Positions 1-3,721 of a stretch of DNA of 6,935 nucleotides are shown one piece after another. The notes below the pieces were generated by a model, which ran no database searches, was not told where the DNA came from, and worked only from the letters and a program-made list of their open reading frames with translations. Origin of the DNA: Patescibacteria group bacterium (lineage in GTDB: Bacteria; Patescibacteriota; Minisyncoccia; Phycocordibacterales; UBA12079); the NCBI GenBank assembly GCA_018821685.1, contig JAHJLO010000008.1, positions 1-6,935 on the forward strand, written 5' to 3'. How positions within the stretch are numbered: position 1 is the first letter of the stretch; every line of letters begins with the position of its first letter. Position numbers and translations under genes: made by a program.

Positions 1-60
1 GAGGAATAGCGGGTCCATAACTATGTTTTACAAAATATTTTTAATATTTAAATTATAGCA

Positions 61-98
61 TTTTTATATTCTTTTCAGTTTACTGGAGAATATAAAAA
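61..98. terminator. AT-rich hairpin, possible bidirectional terminator
   Basis: A perfect 12-bp inverted repeat (61-72 against 87-98) encloses a second small stem, CAG/CTG. The arms are A/T runs, so transcripts in either direction would end in U-rich sequence. It lies between the end of whatever gene precedes the window and the promoter of the membrane protein at 175. No GC-rich stem core is present, so termination is only probable. The first 60 bases hold no identifiable gene; a reading frame ending at the TAA at 18-20 could be the tail of an upstream gene, but this cannot be tested here. Confidence 0.45.
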
Positions 99-155
99 TA
101 AACAAAAGAGGAGTGGATAAGAGTCTTTTTCAGTATTCGTTATAATAGTTTTTTA

Positions 156-164
156 TGCTATTAT
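156..164 (+). promoter_or_regulatory. Extended -10 promoter of the VIT-like gene (leaderless)
   Basis: TGC-TATTAT is an extended -10 element ending 10 nt before the ATG at 175, so a start point about 7 nt downstream would leave only a few untranslated bases. No Shine-Dalgarno sequence precedes the ATG. The identical 9-mer TGCTATTAT occurs upstream of the tRNA-Gly locus, and TGCTATAAT sits in front of the HIT gene. A second TATAAT at 141-146 is an alternative -10. Confidence 0.5.
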
Positions 165-174
165 TTTTATTAAT

Positions 175-648
175 ATGAAACCATCAATAAAAAAAGGGAT
201 TAGTTTTGGACTAACTTCTGGGGTTATTACAACATTAGGTGTTGTTGTTGGTTTGGATTCTGCAACTGAATCCAGTTCAATTGTTTTAAGCGGTATTCTT
301 GTTATAGCCATTGCTGACGCTCTTTCTGATGCTCTTGGAATACATATTTCTGAAGAATCAACCAATGGACATAACCATCATGAGGTTTGGGAATCAACTT
401 TGTATACGTTTTTGTCTAAGTTTTTTATTGCTCTGACTTTTGTTATTCCTGTTTTGCTTTTTTCTATTCACTTTGCTATTTTCGCTAGCATTTTGTGGGG
501 ATTATTTTTGATTACTACTCTCAGTTATTATATTTCTAAACAACAAGGAATAAAGCCGTTTGAAGTGATTGCTGAACATTTATTAATCACAGTTGCTGTT
601 ATTGTTATAACCTACTATGTTGGTGGATTTGTTGGCTCAATTAGTTAA
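175..648 (+). CDS. VIT1/CCC1-family-like membrane protein (putative iron/manganese transporter), short form
   Basis: The 157-residue protein is almost entirely hydrophobic, with about five membrane segments (roughly residues 8-27, 35-53, 82-103, 104-122 and 134-154). The first helix reads FGLTSGVITTLGVVVGL, which resembles the opening helix of the VIT1/CCC1 family, and the second contains ADALSDALG, like the family's ADA-x-SMA-x-G segment. Members of this family move Fe2+ or Mn2+ across membranes in exchange for protons. Typical bacterial members are about 230 residues; here the charged cytoplasmic loop between helices 2 and 3 is reduced to a short His/Glu-rich stretch (EESTNGHNHHE, about residues 60-70). 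The usual Asp of helix 1 (GLxDG) is Ser here, so transport chemistry is uncertain. The start was chosen because the ATG sits 10 nt after an extended -10 with no upstream in-frame alternative. No terminator was found before the tRNA-Arg promoter. Family assignment is moderate; substrate is inference. Confidence 0.7.
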   Translation: MKPSIKKGISFGLTSGVITTLGVVVGLDSATESSSIVLSGILVIAIADALSDALGIHISEESTNGHNHHEVWESTLYTFLSKFFIALTFVIPVLLFSIHFAIFASILWGLFLITTLSYYISKQQGIKPFEVIAEHLLITVAVIVITYYVGGFVGSIS

Positions 649-684
649 TTCCCCTAAAATAATAGCTTTTTTGCTAATTTCAAG

Positions 685-690
685 TATAAT
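685..690 (+). promoter_or_regulatory. -10 element of the tRNA-Arg promoter
   Basis: A perfect TATAAT ends 14 nt before the first base of tRNA-Arg, giving a predicted start near 697. No good -35 hexamer lies 16-18 nt upstream. Confidence 0.5.
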
Positions 691-704
691 CTAGACGGTG
701 ATAT

Positions 705-776
705 GTTCCTATGGTGAAATGGATATCATAACGGTCTTCGGAACCGTCGTTGGGGGTTCGAGTCCCTCTAGGAACA
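705..776 (+). tRNA. tRNA-Arg (anticodon UCG)
   Basis: A complete cloverleaf can be drawn. The acceptor stem is GTTCCTA (705-711) against TAGGAAC (769-775), 7 perfect pairs, with discriminator A776. The D stem is 714-717/726-729. The anticodon stem ACGGT/ACCGT holds the loop CTTCGGA, giving anticodon UCG at 738-740, which reads CGA and perhaps other CGN codons. The T stem is 752-756/764-768 with loop TTCGAGT. The 3' CCA is not encoded (ACA follows), so a CCA-adding enzyme is needed. The 3' part (757-775) recurs downstream as inverted copies at 826-844 and 1094-1112 and as degenerate direct copies near 976 and 1029. Confidence 0.95.
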
Positions 777-849
777 CAAAAGCAAAAGGCTGGGTGCGAA
801 AGCACTCAGCCTTTATGCTTTTGTAGTTCCTAGAGGGACTCGAAAGACG
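776..849 (+). repeat. 74-nt direct repeat, copy 1 (terminator plus inverted tRNA-Arg tail)
   Basis: Bases 776-849 are identical to 1044-1117, an offset of 268. The unit holds the terminator hairpin and, at 826-844, a perfect 19-nt reverse complement of the tRNA-Arg 3' end (757-775: T loop, 3' T stem and 3' acceptor strand). With the hairpin in the middle, 757-844 therefore forms one long inverted repeat. Read on the minus strand it looks like a tRNA tail followed by a terminator. Confidence 0.9.
777..824 (+). terminator. tRNA-Arg terminator hairpin (copy 1)
   Basis: The core stem AGGCTGGGTGC (787-797) pairs with GCACTCAGCCT (802-812) around a GAAA tetraloop, with one G-U pair. Outer arms CAAAAGC/GCTTTTG lengthen the stem and provide A/T runs on both sides, so it could stop transcription from either strand. 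The same hairpin is repeated exactly at 1045-1092. Confidence 0.8.
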
Positions 850-851
850 GA

Positions 852-895
852 GGCGGTATACAAGATGCGGAGCGTAGCGGAGCAGGCTTGTCGCC
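852..895. repeat. REP-like imperfect palindrome
   Basis: GGCG at 852-855 and ACAAG at 860-864 pair with CTTGT (887-891) and CGCC (892-895). The loop carries GCGGAGC twice with a 10-nt period (867-873 and 877-883). The GC content contrasts with the AT-rich surroundings. Similar GCGGAG/GCGAG-rich sequence lies in the corresponding place downstream of tRNA-Pro (about 5240-5281). No coding potential is evident. Confidence 0.5.
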
Positions 896-911
896 GAGTC
901 GGGGTCGAGAG

Positions 912-966
912 TACTTAGATTTTTTGAGTTCGTAGCGATAGCGGAGAACGAAGAAAAAGCTTAGTA
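912..966. repeat. TACTTAG...CTTAGTA hairpin unit (Arg locus)
   Basis: TACTTAG plus a T run (912-925) pairs imperfectly with an A run plus CTTAGTA (954-966), with a further inner stem around 927-950. The same design occurs downstream of tRNA-Pro at 5288-5334. Immediately after it, CGAGTCCCTCT (976-986) is an 11-nt direct copy of tRNA-Arg 759-769. Another A-run/CTTAGT motif (1005-1017) is followed by a looser tRNA-tail copy at about 1028-1043. Confidence 0.6.
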
Positions 967-975
967 ACTCGTGAC

Positions 976-986
976 CGAGTCCCTCT
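976..986 (+). repeat. Direct fragment of the tRNA-Arg tail
   Basis: Eleven bases identical to tRNA-Arg positions 759-769 (T loop into acceptor), without the rest of the gene. It follows the TACTTAG hairpin, as the Pro-locus fragment does at 5341-5359. Confidence 0.55.
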
Positions 987-1043
987 TTACATAGATATTT
1001 CATCAAAAAGACTTAGTGATTTGGAGGTCGAGTTTTCCCTCTA

Positions 1044-1117
1044 ACAAAAGCAAAAGGCTGGGTGCGAAAGCACTCAGCCTTTATGCTTTTGTAGTTCCTA
1101 GAGGGACTCGAAAGACG
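1044..1117 (+). repeat. 74-nt direct repeat, copy 2 (second terminator and inverted tRNA-Arg tail)
   Basis: Exact copy of 776-849, including the GAAA-capped terminator hairpin (1045-1092) and the inverted 19-nt tRNA-Arg tail (1094-1112). It is preceded by a degenerate tRNA tail with a small insertion (about 1028-1043) instead of an intact tRNA. Complete identity suggests recent duplication or ongoing conversion. The whole stretch 777-1244 holds no credible gene. Confidence 0.9.
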
Positions 1118-1168
1118 AAGTCAAAAATGATCTTGCAAGAGTGTGGTGTCTTTTTTGTTTACTTTTTT

Positions 1169-1174
1169 TATAAT
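1169..1174 (+). promoter_or_regulatory. Possible -10 for the gene at 1245
   Basis: TATAAT about 70 nt before the ATG in otherwise AT-rich DNA; no convincing -35 hexamer at the right spacing. Confidence 0.3.
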
Positions 1175-1244
1175 TTATGTATTCTTGTATTAGATAAGTA
1201 ACTATTTTTTAAGATAAACTCTCAATAGAATACGAGGTAATGGC

Positions 1245-1715
1245 ATGAATATCTATCATATTTTCTTGGTAACCCTGGGTCTTTTCTTTATAGTTATGGA
1301 AATTTATATTATTTTTTCAGCAAGAACAGAAAGTGATAATCTGGGGGCTATATGTGCATTTGTATTTTTTTTTATGATATTTGTGAACATCGACAAAGAA
1401 CTTAGTCCTGTTTACGATCAGATTGAACCAAAAAAACATCCACAAATAAACATGAATAATAAAGTAAAATATCCATTTCGTGAAAATGTCTGTCAACTCA
1501 AAAAAGAGATTGATCAAGCTGAAAAAACTCTTATTCAAGATGAAAAAAGTTTTGAAAAAGCGATTGAAACACGGACTGGTCAGATAAGTGCTTATATGGA
1601 TGTTATGATGGGAAGGCACCATCTTGCTGATTTGATAAGTCGGTACAACAAATTACAATTACATTATAATGGATTCCTTATTGGAACTCCTATTTTTGAA
1701 AAGTTACTTTTATAA
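1245..1715 (+). CDS. Hypothetical membrane-anchored coiled-coil protein
   Basis: I do not recognise the family of this 156-residue protein. Residues about 4-25 and 32-49 are two hydrophobic segments with a short polar link, so the N terminus is probably a membrane hairpin or a signal-anchor. From about residue 80 to 115 the sequence is rich in Lys/Glu with heptad-like spacing (QLKKEIDQAEKTLIQDEK), suggesting a coiled coil. The remainder is mixed helical (RHHLADLISRYNKLQ) and ends in a hydrophobic tail. The fold resembles small CPR proteins annotated as LemA-like or of unknown function, but no motif supports a name. AGG at 1235-1237, 7 nt before the ATG, is a weak ribosome site. The gene stands alone, with a clear terminator 3 nt after the stop and tRNA-derived repeats upstream. 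Confidence 0.7.
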   Translation: MNIYHIFLVTLGLFFIVMEIYIIFSARTESDNLGAICAFVFFFMIFVNIDKELSPVYDQIEPKKHPQINMNNKVKYPFRENVCQLKKEIDQAEKTLIQDEKSFEKAIETRTGQISAYMDVMMGRHHLADLISRYNKLQLHYNGFLIGTPIFEKLLL

Positions 1716-1717
1716 AT

Positions 1718-1769
1718 AAACCACTTAACGAAAAATTACTTTAACATTTTTTATCGTTAAGTGGTTTTT
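1718..1769 (+). terminator. Terminator after the gene at 1245
   Basis: AAACCACTTAACGA (1718-1731) pairs perfectly, 14 bp, with 1754-1767 across a 22-nt loop, followed by T residues. It starts 3 nt after the stop codon. Confidence 0.75.
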
Positions 1770-1837
1770 CTATTCCCCACCTAATCACATTTAACATCAC
1801 ATAAGTCCGAACATAGTCTACCAGAAGGATCAACATC

Positions 1838-1866
1838 AAAAAAACGCCTCAACCAAGGCGTTTTTT
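1838..1866. terminator. Bidirectional terminator, mainly for the zinc-ribbon gene
   Basis: AAAAAACGCC (1839-1848) and GGCGTTTTTT (1857-1866) form a stem around an 8-nt loop, with A/T runs on both sides. It is 9 nt beyond the end of the minus-strand gene and could also catch transcripts from the left. Confidence 0.8.
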
Positions 1867-1875
1867 GCTTACTTT

Positions 1876-2145
1876 TTACCCTCTCTCCTTCATGTAACAA
1901 TCTCGACAGGTTAAATTACTTTGACTTTTTGGTTCAAATGGTAACTTTGTGATAGCACCACCACATTTACTACACTTCCAATCCCCTTCAAACATTTTCT
2001 TTTCAGTCGGACTACCGCCTGTCTTTTTTGAGTGACAATCTCGACAGGTTAAGTTGGATTCGCTTCTTGGTTCGAAAGGAAGTTGTGTTATTGCCCCTCC
2101 GCAGCCGGAACATTTCCAATTTCCTTGATACATTTGTTTTTCCAT
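1876..2145 (-). CDS. Tandem CxxC-x18-CxxC zinc-ribbon protein
   Basis: The 89-residue protein is two near-copies of one zinc-ribbon module. Module 1 (about residues 6-41) has Cys12, Cys15, Cys34 and Cys37; module 2 (about 52-87) has Cys58, Cys61, Cys80 and Cys83, an offset of 46 residues. Each reads W-K-C-S-x-C-G-G-A-I-T-x-L-P-F-E-P and ends L-T-C-R-D-C. This matches the small CxxC-x17-CxxC-type proteins that are abundant in Patescibacteria, normally with one module; their function is unknown, though nucleic-acid or protein binding through zinc is the usual guess. The duplication is also visible in DNA: a 17-nt stretch (1898-1914) recurs at 2036-2052. The start used is the ATG at 2145; Met5 is a possible alternative. 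There is no strong ribosome site, only an AAAGAAA stretch. It is transcribed divergently from the tRNA-Gly locus and ends at the terminator 1838-1866. Confidence 0.85.
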   Translation of the reverse strand: MEKQMYQGNWKCSGCGGAITQLPFEPRSESNLTCRDCHSKKTGGSPTEKKMFEGDWKCSKCGGAITKLPFEPKSQSNLTCRDCYMKERG

Positions 2146-2229
2146 ATGATTGTTTCTTTATTTATTAATATTGATGTTTTAAATTTTAACATATCAAATT
2201 TTTTTATAAATTTTAGAAACCTTGATAAC

Positions 2230-2257
2230 TTGTTTTTTGCTTAGAATTTGCTATTAT
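2230..2257 (+). promoter_or_regulatory. tRNA-Gly promoter
   Basis: TTGTTT (2230-2235) is separated by 16 nt from TATTAT (2252-2257), which is preceded by TGC to make an extended -10. It lies upstream of the broken tRNA copy. Between the broken copy and the intact tRNA-Gly I see no second promoter, so the intact gene is probably transcribed through the broken one. Confidence 0.5.
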
Positions 2258-2290
2258 TACTTTATTCAAATTTTTTAAAATTTAAATATT

Positions 2291-2365
2291 GCGGGTGTAG
2301 TTTAGTGGTAGAATATCTGCCTTCCAAGCAGAGGACGGCAAATTCTATTATTGCCGATTCTCCCC
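2291..2365 (+). pseudogene. Broken upstream copy of tRNA-Gly
   Basis: Bases 2281-2338 are identical to 2378-2435 (58 nt, offset 97), covering the 10 nt before the tRNA, the acceptor 5' strand, the D arm and the whole UCC anticodon arm. After that the 5' T-arm bases GAGTT are replaced by a 16-nt stretch that forms its own hairpin (CGGCAA/TTGCCG, 2337-2356). CGATTCTCCCC (2355-2365) then matches the intact gene again, but the 3' acceptor strand is absent, replaced by AAGGGG. It cannot form an acceptor stem or be charged normally. Confidence 0.85.
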
Positions 2366-2387
2366 AAGGGGATTAAGTTTAAATATT

Positions 2388-2458
2388 GCGGGTGTAGTTT
2401 AGTGGTAGAATATCTGCCTTCCAAGCAGAGGACGGGAGTTCGATTCTCCCCACCCGCA
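2388..2458 (+). tRNA. tRNA-Gly (anticodon UCC)
   Basis: A full cloverleaf: acceptor GCGGGTG (2388-2394)/CACCCGC (2451-2457), discriminator A2458. D stem 2397-2400/2408-2411; anticodon stem TCTGC/GCAGA with loop CTTCCAA giving UCC at 2420-2422; T stem GGGAG/CTCCC (2434-2438/2446-2450) with loop TTCGATT. UCC reads GGA/GGG glycine codons. CCA is not encoded. A broken copy sits just upstream and a terminator whose stem starts at the discriminator base lies downstream. Confidence 0.96.
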
Positions 2459-2508
2459 CAAAAATTAGTAAAACCAGAGCGATTAGCTCTGGTTTTACTA
2501 ATTTTTGT
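2458..2508 (+). terminator. tRNA-Gly terminator hairpin
   Basis: A perfect 23-bp inverted repeat: 2458-2480 against 2486-2508, with the 5-nt loop GATTA. The stem ends in ATTTTTGT, so it can act as a rho-independent terminator. The left arm begins with the tRNA discriminator base. Confidence 0.85.
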
Positions 2509-2524
2509 AGTAGGTGGAGGAGAA
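2507..2524. repeat. Degenerate inverted copy of the tRNA-Gly tail
   Basis: GTAGTAGGTGGAGGAGAA resembles the reverse complement of tRNA-Gly 2444-2459 (GTGCGGGTGGGGAGAA), directly beyond the terminator, in the same position as the perfect inverted tails at the Arg and Pro loci. It is followed by CACGAAGTG and then ACTCCCC, which may be the decayed equivalents of the later parts of those units. Confidence 0.45.
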
Positions 2525-2561
2525 AAGCACGAAGTGTTTTTAAACATTACCTGAACTCCCC

Positions 2562-2590
2562 TTTACAATACTGTCAATATCATGTATATT
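2562..2590 (+). promoter_or_regulatory. Promoter of the HD hydrolase gene
   Basis: TTTACA (2562-2567), 17-nt spacer, TATATT (2585-2590). The predicted start near 2597 leaves a leader of about 55 nt ending in a good Shine-Dalgarno (GAGGAG, 2640-2645). Confidence 0.5.
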
Positions 2591-2651
2591 TTGTTTCGGA
2601 AATGAATTTGAAAATAGAGGTTTCTTTAATATAAATCCCGAGGAGAAATTT

Positions 2652-3308
2652 ATGGAAGAAATAATTAAGCAACTTGAAAAAGAGATAGTTACACTTTTTC
2701 ATAAAGAAAGCAGCGGGCATGATATTTATCATTTAAGACGCACCTTAAATATAGCCCTTGTTCTCCAGGAAGCAGAAGGTGGAGATAGATTAATCATTGC
2801 TGTTTCTTCATTATTACACGATGTTCATAGAATTATTCAAAATGAAACAGGAAAATTTTGTTCCCCAAAAGATTCTTTGCCAAGAGTCAGGGAAATACTT
2901 GATAAAACTGATTTAAAGGAGGAGGAAAAAGAAAAAATTCTTCACTGTGTCGAATATCACGAACAATATGATTTTTCTGGGGACGGAAAAACCGTAAATG
3001 ATCTTGAGACGTTAATTTTACAAGATGCAGATAATTTAGAGGCTATAGGAGCAATAGGAATCGGAAGAACTTTCATGTTTCATGGTTCGCGGGGAGACGT
3101 TATGTGGGTTCCCGAAAAGACTTTCGGTAGAAAAACTTTTGATGAATCGGTACAAGATTTAACCCCAATTCATCATTTTAAACACAAACTACTGAAGCTA
3201 ATAGGAAACATGAATACAGAAACAGCAAAAAAGATTGCTGTTGGAAGGCATCAATTTATGGAACTCTTCCTCGAACAATTTTTTAATGAGTGGGTAGGAA
3301 AAAGATAA
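2652..3308 (+). CDS. HD-domain phosphohydrolase, YedJ-like
   Basis: This 218-residue protein shows the HD-superfamily metal ligands: His27 (after GHDIY), the His56-Asp57 pair in SLLHDVHR, His98/His103 near VEYHEQYDF, and Asp125/Asp127 in LQDADNLEAIGAIGIGRTF. The last block and the N-terminal HxxxH pattern are characteristic of E. coli YedJ-type proteins, which are of similar length (about 230 residues). HD enzymes hydrolyse phosphate esters, often of nucleotides, using two metals in the cytoplasm; the natural substrate of the YedJ group is not settled, so none is given here. The ATG is chosen by the strong GAGGAG site 6 nt upstream. The gene is a single unit between the tRNA-Gly repeat region and its own terminator at 3357-3395. 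No part of the domain appears missing. Confidence 0.88.
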   Translation: MEEIIKQLEKEIVTLFHKESSGHDIYHLRRTLNIALVLQEAEGGDRLIIAVSSLLHDVHRIIQNETGKFCSPKDSLPRVREILDKTDLKEEEKEKILHCVEYHEQYDFSGDGKTVNDLETLILQDADNLEAIGAIGIGRTFMFHGSRGDVMWVPEKTFGRKTFDESVQDLTPIHHFKHKLLKLIGNMNTETAKKIAVGRHQFMELFLEQFFNEWVGKR

Positions 3309-3356
3309 ATACTCACTGGCGCTCTTCTTAAGTAAGATGTTTGGCTTGTAGAACAG

Positions 3357-3395
3357 AAAACGCCTCTTAATAAGGTTAAGGGGCGTTTTTTTATT
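3357..3395 (+). terminator. Terminator after the HD hydrolase gene
   Basis: AAAACGCCTCTTAA (3357-3370) pairs with TTAAGGGGCGTTTT (3376-3389) with one G-U pair and a 5-nt loop, followed by a T-rich tail. Confidence 0.85.
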
Positions 3396-3441
3396 TAATC
3401 TTGTTTTTTCCCTTCTTTTCCGCCCCAAAAAACAGTAAAAC

Positions 3442-3470
3442 TGTGGATAACTAGGTGTATAAGTGTATAA
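3442..3470 (+). other. Cluster of three DnaA-box-like sites (candidate origin element)
   Basis: TGTGGATAA (3442-3450) is the exact reverse complement of the DnaA-box consensus TTATCCACA. It is followed by GGTGTATAA (3454-3462) and AGTGTATAA (3462-3470), each one base off TGTGNATAA. All three point the same way at 12- and 8-nt steps and lie at the left edge of an AT-rich, gene-free stretch. That arrangement resembles a bacterial origin, but no dnaA, dnaN or parAB gene is in the window. Confidence 0.4.
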
Positions 3471-3517
3471 GTGTCCTTTATAAAAAGGTCAAAATGTCTT
3501 TTAAAAAACCTACTTTT

Positions 3518-3541
3518 CCGTATTATACGGCTTATTATAAG
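3518..3541. repeat. Two adjacent odd-centred palindromes
   Basis: CCGTATTATACGG (3518-3530) and CTTATTATAAG (3531-3541) are perfect palindromes around a central T and abut directly. A third, GTTACTACGTAAC (3591-3603), is 49 nt further on. They lie in the AT-rich gap 3430-3618, which has no gene; they could be protein-binding sites or part of an unwinding region. Confidence 0.45.
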
Positions 3542-3618
3542 GTTATCTCGTTATAAAAGACAAAATTAAGCAAAAAATCTATTAAATTATGTTACTACGT
3601 AACACTTACTGGTAAATT

Positions 3619-3634
3619 TGTTCCACATGAAACA
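3619..3634 (-). promoter_or_regulatory. parS-like site 1
   Basis: TGTTCCACATGAAACA, the reverse complement of the repeated 16-mer TGTTTCATGTGGAACA; 14 of 16 bases match canonical parS (TGTTTCACGTGAAACA). Intergenic, 45 nt left of site 2 and inverted relative to it. Confidence 0.6.
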
Positions 3635-3679
3635 TTTTTTCCAACTTCTTTACTTTTTTGTAGCGTTTTCGTAGATAAA

Positions 3680-3695
3680 TGTTTCATGTGGAACA
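3680..3695 (+). promoter_or_regulatory. parS-like site 2, overlapping the yraN promoter
   Basis: TGTTTCATGTGGAACA, exact. It ends 11 nt before the TATAAT at 3707-3712, so it covers the place where a -35 element would lie and could let its binding protein control yraN. Confidence 0.6.
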
Positions 3696-3706
3696 ATCTT
3701 TTGGTG

Positions 3707-3712
3707 TATAAT
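3707..3712 (+). promoter_or_regulatory. -10 element of yraN (leaderless)
   Basis: Perfect TATAAT preceded by TG, ending 9 nt before the ATG at 3722. Transcription would start about 3 nt before or at the codon, giving a leaderless or nearly leaderless mRNA. Confidence 0.5.
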
Positions 3713-3721
3713 GTGGAAACA

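Noticed and set aside
1..60. End of an upstream gene stopping at 18-20 or 56-58
   Set aside because: Two frames are open from the window edge and neither gives a recognisable tail, so no gene can be supported.
1016..1201. Plus-strand frame of 61 codons across the second Arg repeat
   Set aside because: It is formed from tRNA-tail and terminator sequence, has no ribosome site and shows no protein-like pattern.
153..1622. Minus-strand frames at 153-365 and 1317-1622
   Set aside because: Both are antisense to clear plus-strand genes and have no start signals or recognisable pattern.
2302..2547. Minus-strand frame of 81 codons containing GGENRTPV
   Set aside because: It is the antisense of the tRNA-Gly region; this kind of peptide is a well-known false gene arising from tRNA sequences.
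2351..2554. Plus-strand frame of 67 codons through tRNA-Gly
   Set aside because: It reads through the tRNA and its terminator, has no ribosome site and would be incompatible with the RNA genes.
3198..3428. Minus-strand frame of 76 codons
   Set aside because: It overlaps the end of the HD gene and its terminator; composition is that of an antisense shadow.
3686..3721. Longer start for yraN at 3686
   Set aside because: That ATG lies inside parS-like site 2 and upstream of the -10 element; the family begins close to the ATG at 3722.
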